From assembly GCA_039707655.1 (NCBI GenBank), contig CM077671.1:303180509-303244508 (forward strand): a DNA stretch of 64,000 bases, written 5' to 3'. Within the stretch, counting starts at the first letter, position 1; the number at the start of each line of letters is the position of its first letter. The notes below the pieces were generated by a model. That model was not told where the DNA came from and did not search any database. It saw only the letters and a list, made by a program, of their open reading frames with translations. Made by a program: the position numbers and the translations under genes. Of the stretch, positions 22,661 to 33,799 are shown one piece after another. This DNA comes from Elymus sibiricus (lineage: Eukaryota > Streptophyta > Magnoliopsida > Poales > Poaceae).

Positions 22661-23091
22661 TGTCGGTTCTTAATCCGGCATATCTCGTAGTAGGGGTCCT
22701 AAGCTAGGCGTCTTGGAGCAATGGTAACACGGACACATGATTTTACCCAGGTTCGGGCTCTCTCGAGGAGATAATACCCTACGTCCTGCTTTTGATTATA
22801 TTCATATGGGGATAGTACATAGTACAGGTATCTACCACGAGATTGTAGTAATGAATATGAGATTGAGGTTGAGGTTGTCTATTGACTAGCCTGGCCTCGG
22901 TTTATACAATGCACCGTAGGCCTAGGGTTTAGAGGAGTCCATGTCTTGTGCGCCAAGTCTTGTGGAATCTCCCTTGTATGCATCATGGGCTGCCCAAAGT
23001 GGCCCATTAGTGAATCACCCTGGGGGTCCTCGGCCCGACCCACTGGTCGGGAGACGACGTGGTGAGTACCCCCTAGTCCAGGACACCATCA
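22661..23091 (-). mobile_element. LTR of a Tat-lineage gypsy element (left, minus orientation)
   Basis: 431 bp from TGTCGG to CACCATCA on the plus strand, so on the minus strand it starts TGATGGTG and ends CCGACA. On its right is GTAGCCCCC, the reverse of the polypurine GGGGGCTAC that precedes the 3' LTR in related elements, so this is a 3' LTR in minus orientation. It shares 'acccaggttcgggc' and 'ccctacgtcctgct' with the other Tat LTRs here but is too different from 62904-63374 to be its simple partner. Confidence 0.75.
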
Positions 23092-24563
23092 GTAGCCCCC
23101 TGAACCGGTCTTCAAGTTGGGGACGCTCCTCGGTTCTTCCGAACTGTTCTCTGTCTTCAGACGCCGGTCTTGAAAACTGGTTCAACAAATCTTCCTATCT
23201 CCGATCTTGAGGATCGCTGAGGTGTATCCGAAGAGTTCACATGTCGGGCATCCGAGGAGCCCCTTTAAGTTCTCGGCCTTTATCAATGCCTTGTAATATT
23301 TACGCCACACCTCGGGCTCAAAGTGTTTCCCGTGTGGCGGTCTCCTCTCGCATCCGAGCTCCAACGCCGGACTACGTCTGAGGTGTCTTTTTACAGCCGA
23401 GCTCCAACGCCGGACTGTGTCCGAGCTCCAACGCCGGACTGTATCCGAGGTATCTTTTTGCAGCCGAGTTCCAACGCCGGTATGCATCCGAGGTGTCATA
23501 GATTACCTCGGTCTTGAAAAATTTGAAGGAGTTCATCCAAGCTTAATGCCAGAAATGCCCTTTATGGAGCCAGCCACTTGCATCCAAGCTTTATGCCGGA
23601 CTGCTTTCAAGGTAGTGCACCACCTCGGTCTCGGGCTATTTTTTGCGGGATTTATTTTCGATCGGCGCAATTTATTTACTACCGAGATGTATAGCCAGTA
23701 GCCCTCAAGGTGTGTGTCGGTCTAAAACCAGAGATGCACCTGAAGGAAATAATAAAACCACATATCCCAGTAGCCCTCAAGACTTAGGTCGATTTATGAA
23801 ATCGGCCTGAGGATCAAGTCCTTGCCCAGCAGCATACTTAGGAACAGAAACGCGGTGCGCCATAGTTTCCGAGACTCGGGTTGGGTGCGGCCGACCAACC
23901 TGAGGATCGAATCTCCTTGGAAACCGTATTGCACTTTGAATTTGTTGCATTGAATAGGTAATGCAGTAGCCCCCGAGCCTTAATTTGGGCACGAGTGGTC
24001 GAATTGAGGATCGACATTTGTTTGACATAAACGTTGTTACGTTCGACACAATTTATGTATAATGATTCTATGTATCCAAGTACTTTACATCATTAATGCT
24101 CGGATCCGCATTGTACAAGACTTTGTTGACCGACCATCGGCTTCAACCTCCTCGGCCAGTAGCCGAGGAGTGTTTGTCCTACTTTATAAAGCCTTTATAA
24201 GGGCAAAGATTTACGGCAAACAAGGCAATCCAGCCATACGGTTTTATAAACAAAGGTACACGAAGAGATATGTTATATTACTACTTAACGTAAGAAACAT
24301 CTTCTGGAAAAAATAGTTCATTTATAAGTTCCTTTTCCCAGGATATCATGTTGACCATGATCGTGAAACCTCAACTCCGATCAATGTGGGAGGAAAATAT
24401 TGAGGATTTAGTCCGGCGAATGTTCCCGAACTTTGTGGTCTTATGAACCAAAATTTTCACTTCCGTCGTTGCCGACCAAGTATATTCTTAAGATGGCTAG
24501 CTTTTGGCTTCACCCAGTCTGAGGTACTAACCCGGATGACGCGGAAGTAACAATCACATAGGT

Positions 24564-24618
24564 GCTCCCTTTACCCCCTAGCCGAACAATCGGGAACGTA
24601 GGGGGTAAGCACAGGAGC
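24564..24618 (+). other. Conserved stem-loop in Tat gypsy spacer, copy 1
   Basis: The stem TTACCCCCTA (24571-24580) pairs with TAGGGGGTAA (24599-24608); an outer pair GCTCC/GGAGC closes it. The loop GCCGAACAATCGGGAACG can itself pair CCGA with TCGG. Copies with the same fold occur at 54452-54506 (minus) and 58933-58987 (plus); a decayed copy lies at about 25160-25220. Confidence 0.75.
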
Positions 24619-25159
24619 CAGGCAACCCAGCTTGGTCAAAATCTTAAGTCAAATTGATTCATATTTATGGCTTTATAACGATGATTACGGAAGGCAGCAC
24701 TCGCATATTGAATACAAATGCTTTTATGCTATATGCTACTTCGACTCCTTTGTGACCGTTTATCATTTGAGAGTGGCCCATCGTCGGCTTCTACCCCTTT
24801 GTAGATGATACGCAGGGTGTTTCCGCAGTAACAAGATAACCCTTAGCCGACGTCTCGGTGCCCGGAGGTAGTTGTGTTAGCGGAAACGAGGCAATCAAAT
24901 ATCTAGGCTTTATAACTTTTACTTAGTCATAGGAGCTTAAAGTTTGGGAGGCCAGTTACTAGCTCCCAGTTAGTGTTCGGCGTCAGCCAAGGTCAAGCCA
25001 TTAACACTCCGGCCAAATTTATGAAAGGCCCACGGGGTAACCTCTATCGGTGAGAGTCATCGGATCGCTGACCAGTTTGCGCTCATTGTGACAGTCAGTT
25101 TTCGGCTTAATCCACTAAGGTACTTGACCAGTTTAAATCGGAAGTACAATCGCAGTAGT

Positions 25160-25222
25160 TCTCCCTTTCCACACCTGGTCGAACAAAGCAGAATGTAGGA
25201 GGCAATCACAGGAGCAGGGCAA
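25160..25222 (+). other. Decayed copy of the Tat spacer stem-loop
   Basis: Same flanks as the other copies (CTCCCTTT... and ...CACAGGAGC, then GGCAACCCA), but the stem bases no longer pair. Confidence 0.5.
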
Positions 25223-25514
25223 CCCAACTATTGACCGAAGACACAATTCGAAACCGATGCATATAAAGCAATATCCGAGAACATTTTGCCGAGGACTGCT
25301 CGGAGTACCTTGGCTGTTGGTGGGTTCGGCTCTAGTCAGAGTCCCCCATTGATATTGCCGATACTTTAAAGGCATCCAATGTTGTACTACGAGAGCTATG
25401 CTGGAGACACACAGTATACCCCGAGACTCAGGTTGGGTGCGGCCGACCAACCTGAGGATTGAATCTCCTCGGGAACTAGTCCAGACGTCATATGCGTTTC
25501 CCCAATGCTGAGGT

Positions 25515-28155
25515 TGTAAGAGCACATTTCTCCTTGTGTGGTTTTGGTAATTGATGACAATCCCTATGGACTAATGGTTGCCTTGAGTTATATTCGAAGG
25601 ATTTGTCCGTAGGTACTTCTTGAAGTCCATCTGTTGGTTTCAAGGAGTTTATATGGTGACCAAGGTGGTATTCAAGGTTTTATCCAAAGATTGGTCATGT
25701 GAGAGTTGAGCCTATTGCAAGCATGTCTTGAAGAACAAGATTGTGTGAGCATTCATGTTTACCTTCAAGACATCATCTTTATGAAGAGAGAAGATAAGAT
25801 ACAAGGTTGATCAAGACTAAGTCAAAGAGTGAACCAAGTTGATCAACACACAAAGCGTACAAGATACACCGAGAGGGATCAAGTGATCCCATGGTATGGT
25901 AAGCGTTGTCCATTACACTTTGTGTACTAACCCATGGTCTACGTGAGTGTTCTTTGTAGGGTTAGGTATATTTTCATGGGATTGCATCAAGAGGAAGATC
26001 CCATATAACCCATGGAAGATGACATCAAGTGGTGATCGTCATCAAGGTTGCGGTGTGCAAGTTCAAGTGAAGCATCACGGAGAGATCATGCTTGAAGCTT
26101 GCCGTCCATTGTGGTGACAATGGACTTGTGAAGATGTGCCGAAGAGTGGCTCACCCATAGTGGAGTATGGGGGAGCAATCTACTAGTCTTCATCGAGCCG
26201 GCGCAATTAAGAAAGGTGGTCCATCTTGAGAAGGACAAGATCGTCATCATCTAGCTCAAGTGGATTATGCGCAAGGCAAATGTTTGACCTTGATAGGGTT
26301 TTCTATTTTACCGGTCTCATGGTGGTAGTTTGGAGACCAGGTTATAGGATCGATAGCCGTACTATCAAGGGGGCTCTCAAGTGAGTAGCTTGATCGTATC
26401 GTTCATTGAGAGCTCAAACCATTGCATTCTTGGCATCATCATACTTCTTGGTTCTTGGTTGGTTTTTCTCTATGTGAGTTTTTGAGCTTATGGTCTTCAT
26501 CGTGATAAGTTCAAGCTCATCGAAAACAGATTTCGTATGCATCATATTGTGTTTTCGGTGTTGGAGATTTTGCCGGATATTTATTGAGAAGGTCATCTTC
26601 ATTATCCTAGTGGCATTTATTCTCCATTGCTTGTTCTTAATTTAACTAGTCATTGTTGGATAGCTCTTGTTGTCCTTTATCCAACAAGCTTGAGTTTGCT
26701 CAAATCGGAGCTCGTATGCGAAAGTTATGGCTGTTTTAGTCTTACCTGTTTTACATAGAGAGGTTGTACCGCCCCATAGAGAGGTTGTACCGGTTGACCG
26801 GTACAACCGGTGTTTGGAGCGGTTGTACCACTCTAGAATTGGTTCGAAGGCTGTACCGGCCATGTACCGCTCTACCACCGGACTAGTTTCTGTTTTGGAG
26901 CGGTTCTTGGGCGGTTGTGGGCCGGTTGTTCCGGTTATTCCGGTACTACCGGTGCCCCGGGCGGTTGTACCGCTTATTGCTTTTGCTACAGGTTGGTTTT
27001 GTCTGCTTTGACCGGTTGTACCGGTCTTCATAGCGGTTGTACCGCCCCTGTGTTTTTCTGCACATAACGGGCAGATTTGTGGGGACCTATTTAAGGGGGT
27101 CTTCTTCCCCAATGGTTCCCTAACTCTTTAGCTTGTGTTTGCCCCCCGTTGTTGACCTTCTTAGAGCTTGCTAACTCTCAATCCCTCCAATGATTCTTGC
27201 TAGTTCTTGAGGGAAAAGAGAGAGGAGATCTAGATCCACATTTCCACCAATCACTTTCTCCTCTATGTGAGGGGAACCCCTTCGATCTAGTTCTTGGAGT
27301 TCTTGGTGTTCTTCTTTGTTCTTCCTCTCATTTTCCTCCCTAGCATTAGTTGCTTTGGTGGGATTTGGGAGAGAAGGACTTGGGCACTCCGTGTGCCCTT
27401 GCCATTGCATTTGGTGCATAGGTTTGAGTTCTCCACGGTGATACGTGGAAGTGAAGTTTGAGAAGCGTATTACTCTTGGGTGTTTGAGCACCCTAGAGCT
27501 TGTTCCTCTTGGGTGAATTGGCGCCCTAGACGGTTGGTGGTGCCTCAGAGCTCAATCATTGTGGTGTAAAGCTCTGGGCAAGCGTCGGGGTCTCCAATTA
27601 GGTTGTGGAGATTGCCCCGAGCAATTTGTACGGGTACCGGTGACCGCCCCAAGGGTTGCCAAAGTGTACGGGTACCGGTGACCGCCCCCAAGGGTTGCCA
27701 TTTGTACGGGTTCGGTGACCGCCCTCAAGGGTCCCTTAGTGGAATCATGACATCTTGCATTGTGCGAGGGCGTGAGGAGATTACGGTGGCCCTAGTGGCT
27801 TCTTGGGGAGCATTGTGCCTCCACACCGCTCCGAACGGAGATTAGCATCCGCAAGGGTGTGAACTTCGGGATACATCATCGTCTCCACGTGCCTCGGTTA
27901 TCTCTTACCCGAGCCCTTTACTTGTGCACTTTACTTTGTGATAGCCATATTGTTTCTTGTTATATATCTCGCTATCACTTAGTTGTTTATCTTGCTTAGC
28001 ATAAGTTGTTGGTGCACATAAGTGAGCCTAGTTGTTTTAGGTTTTGTGCTTGACATATTAAACGTTAGTTTTATTCCGCATTTGTTCAAGCCTAAACCGT
28101 AATTATTTTAAAGCGCCTATTCACCCCCCCTCTAGGCGACATCCACGTCCTTTCA
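25515..28155 (+). repeat. 5' LTR of element B (2641 bp)
   Basis: TG...CA ends. The central part (26750-27050) is packed with CGGTTGTACCG / CCGGTACAACCGG units. A TATTTAA near 27088 is a possible TATA box. Long frames inside are chance products of the repeats. Confidence 0.92.
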
Positions 28156-28156
28156 A

Positions 28157-28169
28157 TTGGTATCAGAGC
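28157..28169 (+). other. Primer binding site of element B
   Basis: TTGGTATCAGAGC one base after the LTR; complementary to the 3' end of initiator tRNA-Met, the usual copia primer. Confidence 0.9.
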
Positions 28170-28210
28170 TAGGTCTCTCATTATTAGGTTTAACCACCTA
28201 GAGAGTAAGG

Positions 28211-30619
28211 ATGTCGACTATGGGATTAGGATTCTCTGACACTCTTAGTTTCGATGGCACAAATTTTGATGTTTGGGTAATTCACATACTTAATCTCTTT
28301 AGGGTCATGGACCCAAATTTAGAGCGAATTGTAGATATGGGTTTTTCTCCTCCAAAGGATTCTCAACACATATCTTTAGAGGATGAGAAAAACTCTTATC
28401 TCAATGCTCAAGCTTCTAATGTGCTTTTTGATGCTTTGAGCAATGTAGTTATGTTTCAACTCATGCCGTTCCGGGATGCTCATGAGTTGTGGACAAAGCT
28501 TCAAGATAAATATGGTGTGTCCAAGATTTGTAGAGATTATTGTTCTCCCTCCACCTCCGGTCGTGTTGCCTTCTCAACTTCATCTACTTCACCTACATGT
28601 GGATTGCCACAAGGTAATGTTATGGTGAGTAGTGGTGTTCATTGTAATGATGATAGTGGGCTTATTGTTGATGATTCTTCATCACTATCTTATTGCAATG
28701 CTTCATCTTTGGACTTCAACACTTTGAGCACTCTAAGTATTTCACATGCTTGTGTTGATAGTCCTTGCATATCATGTAGAAATTGCTTCACTAAATCTCA
28801 TGATGATATGCTTGCCATGTCTTGTTGTCATGATAAAAATGCATCGCCTTCCTCGAGTTGTTGTGCTAACAATGTAGAGGAAACCCAACTCTCCACGGAA
28901 CAAGATGTGGTCTTGAATGGTGCTTTAAGGGATCCTACATCATCATCTATTATTTCTCACTTTTGCCTTATGGCTAAGGCTTCAAAGGTATCTCCTACTT
29001 TGAATCCCAATATATCTCATGATGATGATGTTGATGATAATGAGGATGAGGATAATGATGAAGAGAGTGATAATATTGCTTCCTTAAAAATTAAGGGAGA
29101 AATGGTTTTTAAAGCTCTTCATAAGAATAAATTTGCTCGTTACCACTTCATGGAAATCATGTCTATTGCCATTGAGGGCAAGAAATATATTGAGGAGTTG
29201 GAAGCTCATCTCGAGGAGCATGAGGCCACCATTGATAAAATGGAAGGTCATGAGCGTGATTACGCTAATGAGATCGCGAAGCTGTCTCAAGCTCTTGAAA
29301 ATGAACAAACCACCAAGGAATCTCTTGAGGAGACCTTTGCTCTAGAGTTATCTTGATTAAAGGAATCCCATGATAGAGCTCTCGAGGTGGCTAATGATTT
29401 TAGAACTAAAAATGATAAGCTTGAAGTTGCACATGCTAAATTCCTTGAGGACTTTGAGCACCTCGAAAATGGCTCAAGGGTCATTAAGAGTTCGCTCATT
29501 GAACTCACCGAGTCTCATGCTCAACTTGAAGCTTCATATGCTAAAGAGCTTGCCAAGTTGCCTTCTCCTCTTGTTGTTAATGATGATGCTTGTGCTACTA
29601 ACTCTATTCCTTGTGAAGCATCCATTTTGAAGGAGAATGTTGAGCTAAGGGCTCAACTTGAGTTTCTATCTAGCAATTATGGGAAATTGGAAGAAAGTCA
29701 TGAAAAGCTCTCGAGCTCTCATGGTGATCTTCTAGTATCCCATAATGTGCTAAGAATAGCTCATGAGGCTAGTACTACTAAGGTAACATCTAGTGAGCCT
29801 CATGTGGACATTAGCACTACATCTAGTAGAAATGCTTTATTGCCATGTGCTAGTCCTCGTAATTCATCTACTCATAATGTTGCTACATCCTGTGATGAAT
29901 TACTTTCCTTGCCTTGTTGCTCTAACGATGAAGCTTATACTTCCTCTAGTACTTGTGTTCATATTAACCATGTAGAGGAAATCAATGAGCTCAAGGCTCA
30001 AGTCACTTCTTTGAAGAAAGACTTGGAAAAGAGACATGAAGGGAAGTCCACACTCAACAATATCTTGAGTGTGCAAAAATCCCCAAATGACAAAGGTGGG
30101 CTTGGATTCAACTCCAATAAGAAGAAGGAGTCCAAGAGCAACAAGAAGAAGGGCCAAGAACAAGTCAAGAACTCGGCCAAAATTGTTTGCTTCAAGTGCA
30201 AAATAGAAGGGCACCATGTTAGATCTTGCCCATTGAAGAAGAAGCCCCATAGTGACAAACAACAAGGGAAGCGGCCACAATCTCATGCTCAACCGCAAGT
30301 TGAAGCAAAGCATATTCCCAAGAAGACCCAAGTCAACGCTCCTCAAGTTGAGAAATCAATTGAGAAGAAAGTAAAGGGTAAATGTTGCTACTTATGTCTT
30401 GAGAAGGGTCACTTTGCTTCATGCACGAATGGTAACTTATCCAACCCAATTATTATTGATGATATCTATTCTCTTGGGAAGGATAAGGTTGGCAATGTGT
30501 TTGCCAAGTTTGTTGGTACTCAAAGTGGTGTCAAGAAAAGAACCATTTGGGTAGCCAAGCCTATTGTGACTAACCTCTTAGGACCCAACTTGGTTGGGGA
30601 CCAACAAGCTCAAACTTGA
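28211..30619 (+). pseudogene. Element B gag (copia-type) with one in-frame TGA
   Basis: The frame of 803 codons is broken only by TGA at 29354-29356 (relatives suggest Arg CGA). The N-terminus (about 1-110) resembles the copia gag/UBN2 domain (GTNFDVWVIHILNLF, ELWTKLQDKYG). It is followed by a Ser/Cys-rich and an acidic segment, then long Glu/Lys/Leu-rich coiled coil (about 290-480). Near the end are two zinc knuckles: CFKCKIEGHHVRSC fits CX2CX4HX4C, while CYLCLEKGHFASC has one residue fewer before the last Cys. The protein would form the virus-like particle and bind RNA. No pol frame follows. The start at 28211 is the first ATG after the primer site. Confidence 0.85.
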
Positions 30620-33600
30620 TCAATAGGTGTTGTTTGAGGTCATTGGTGACTTGGCTACATCATGAAGAATTAAGGGATCTTCATCATTCATATCATCTCA
30701 AGCCAAGTCATTTGGATTATCGAGTTTCTATCTTATATCCAATGTGCCTCCTTGCGGTAACTTGTACTTAAATTGAATACATTGTTAGTTACTCGCCCCT
30801 TTGCATGTTGTGGTTTTGTACCTTGCATGTATTTGTATATGTTGTGCTACCTACTTGTTTATCTTGAGTAATCAAGTTATATGGTGGGTTGCACATCATG
30901 TATGCGTGAGACTTGTGTTGAGCCTTTTTGCATCGTGTGTGTATCTTAGTTGGCTCTTGTGAGTGATTAATGGATTATCCCATTTTGGAGGAGTGATGTG
31001 CTTTGTGCACTTCACGATCCTCAAAATGTGTGTACATGAGGAATACCACTTAGTATTGACATTACAAGATTATCTAGCTTCTATGTGGTATGTCTTCTCG
31101 TGAGAAATTCAAATTCTAAATGGTCCATTAATTATCTCTTGTTGGATTTCATTTGCCACTTGTTAATTATTTTTGGGGTTTTCACATTATGGGGGAGTAA
31201 TATGCTTTGTGCATATTACAAGCCTATAAAATGTGTACATTTGAGGTATTGCCACTTAGAATTGACATTGTAAATTATCTTGTTCCTAGGTGGCATCTTA
31301 GCTCTACAAGTGTCATTTTCTTGTGATTTAGGAGTAAAGATGATGTTGGGTCTATTTGCAATCTACCAATGGGAATTATTTCCAAATACTTCTTGTCCTT
31401 GACAATTGGTATTCCTTTTAAGTGGTAGAAATTGCTAATCATCTTTACATAGGATTTTGTTTATCGTTTGTCTTCCTTGCCTCTTGTGGATCTTTTTGAG
31501 CATGTCTAGTGTTTCTATAGATATAGGGAAAGTGATGATCCCATCTTGTGCATCTTGTATTCAAATGCAAATTCTATATAAATCACATCTGTTGGGGGAG
31601 CTATTCTATTTTCTTTAGAACACTCTCATTATGCATTTATCATAAAATGTTTTGATCCTTATCAAGTGTGTGTTGGTGGAAGTCAATCCTTTTCTTTTTA
31701 GTGCTTTGTGCCATCATGAAAATTTGCCGAGGGTTTGGTTTGTTTGGAACCTAGCTCTCTTTTGGGAACTTGATACCTCTTGTTTGTTTTCTTTCGATTG
31801 GTATCTTGTTTCCTGTTATTTGGCATGTGTCAATGGATATCTCATTCCTTGATGTATCTTTTTATTGGTATCCTTCAAGTGATAACTTCTTCGTTTGGTA
31901 TCTTATTTTCACTTGGTATCTTTTCTTTTGGTATCTTATCAACTATGTGTTGATTTGGTTCTTGAAAGTCTTGAGCATGCATATTTACTATGTACTTTCT
32001 TTGGCATGCTTTCTTTCTTCAACCCAATATATAGGAGAAACTCAACTATGTCACAAATTGGCTAAAGTGTGCATGCAATTCAAGTTCATATCTATATGCA
32101 CATAGTTATGTGGAGTTTGTCCTATGTATTGTTGGTCTACTAACTCTTTGGTCCCAATGAGTTTGGGTACCATTTTGTTTGTGTTGTTGTTCTAGGAACA
32201 ATTGGAGATGCATTGGATGCTCGGCTCACTTACAAGGAAGGTGTTGGCACCATGTGTTTAGTGGAGCCAAGCTAGGATGATCGATGAACCATTATCTACT
32301 ACATCAATCCAATGCTATCTCGGTAACAAGTATCTACTTCATGCATACATTTCTTGCATTCAACTTCTTGTAGGTTGCATCATGGCATGAATTTCTTGAT
32401 TCTTTCTTGTGGTACTTGTTTCCTTACTCAAAGCATCCCAACGATGATCTCTTGCTGCTAGTTGTGATGTCTTTGATGTTCGTGTGGTGGAGTCTAGTTA
32501 TATACAATAAGACAATATTAAGCCATGTGCTCTGCTTTCAAGCAAAGTTCTTATTGGTATATTTATGACTTCCGTTTGGATATCTTGCTCTTTCTTATTG
32601 TAACTATTTCATGTGTACATCCTTCTTTGTGGATATATATCATCATGATTGTCTTCTACCTAGAATCTTATACACATGAGAGAAGTTACATCTCTAGTTG
32701 ATATCCTCTTTTCCTTCACGTCCACCGTTGCATTCCTTTTTTTTAATTCCTTGGTGGTTTTGTGAATGAATTTGTCTTGAGTGCGGATCTTATATCCATG
32801 CATCTTGATGCACTCTTTGGTGGTGAAGAGTATTTTTCCTCATGCTTGTCTTGACGAGGGTTTTTCCACTTCGTTTGGTATCCCTCCTCTTGACAAGGCT
32901 ATTATTTCCTATCTTCACCATGGGTTGTCACAAGCTTTGGTTTTTAATTTTCTTATTAGTAAGCTTGAACCCATTTGCTAAAGTGCTTTTTGTGTGTGGG
33001 AAGGATATGTCTTGCACTTTGTGTCTCATTTCATCAAGACTATATTGATGCTTAATGCTCATCCTTATAATAGTCTTCTCAAGTGCTTTGCCATGACTCA
33101 CACACATCATTTTGGTTGAGCGTATTCTTAAATTGCCTCTTTTACATGTTGCTCAACCATATGTTTGGTGCAAGTGATATTCTTATTGTCTTATCTACTT
33201 GCTTGCACTTTTTGTGTGTTTTTATTGATTTTGGGGGAGTGATGATCCTATTTTGTTCTCTTGTATCCAAATACAAAAATTCTTAATAGTGCACAAATCA
33301 TGGGGAGCTTCTCTAGTTTCTTTAAAACACTCTTTTGCCCATATCATAATATCTTTTATTCATGTGAGTCATAGGATCATGTGATTGTTTGTTCCAATTG
33401 GTATCTTCTGATTGCTTGTCTCACTCTTTTGTATGTCTTTGTGCCATACGATCCTTTTGCAATCTTTGGATACTCAATATAGTTTGTTTTCCTCCAACTA
33501 CTTATCATTGTATATGTGTATTTCATTGCACTCATTTTTTGAGAAATACACACTTTTTGGAGGAACACCTATTATATTGGATTTCTAAGCTTTTCATCCA

Positions 33601-33785
33601 TTTGGGCAATCGATGCCAATGGGGGAGAAGTTTAGAGAGTTTAGGTTGGAAAGTTTAGATAGTTTTGCTTTTGATTGCTTAAGCATCTGCATCTCATACG
33701 CATGCATTATTACTTTGCATGTGTGTGCTTAGTTGTGCTTATTTCCTTATATAAACCCTGTTGAAGGTGGTTGTCAGCAATTACC
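30620..33785. other. Non-coding 3' interior of element B
   Basis: T-rich DNA with no conserved frame. A block containing 'tgctttgtgca' and 'aaaatgtgtacat(t)tgagg' occurs twice (about 30998-31090 and 31200-31290). A second motif, 'gtgatgatcc...ttgtat(t/c)caaat(g/a)caaa', occurs at about 31531 and 33239. Several 'tgggggag' phrases are present. It occupies the place where pol would be. Confidence 0.6.
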
Positions 33786-33799
33786 AAAATGGGGGAGAT
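33786..33799 (+). other. Polypurine tract of element B
   Basis: AAAATGGGGGAGAT directly before the 3' LTR. Confidence 0.8.

Larger units (their letters stand above)
23092..25514 (-). mobile_element. Internal non-coding DNA of Tat-lineage gypsy (minus)
   Basis: Spacer-type DNA with repeated 'agtagccc(c/t)c' phrases and repeats of 'ccgagctccaacgccggact' (23350-23480). A 45-bp phrase 'ggttgggtgcggccgaccaa' with surroundings occurs at about 23878 and 25430. Parts match the spacers of the two Tat elements further right (47990-48187 plus 58638-59070, and the minus strand of about 54430-54580). No gag-pol frame remains. Confidence 0.65.

Noticed and set aside
26642..27112. Protein frames in the LTRs of element B
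   Set aside because: They follow the CGGTTGTACCG repeats, occur in both LTRs with disruptions, and match no domain.
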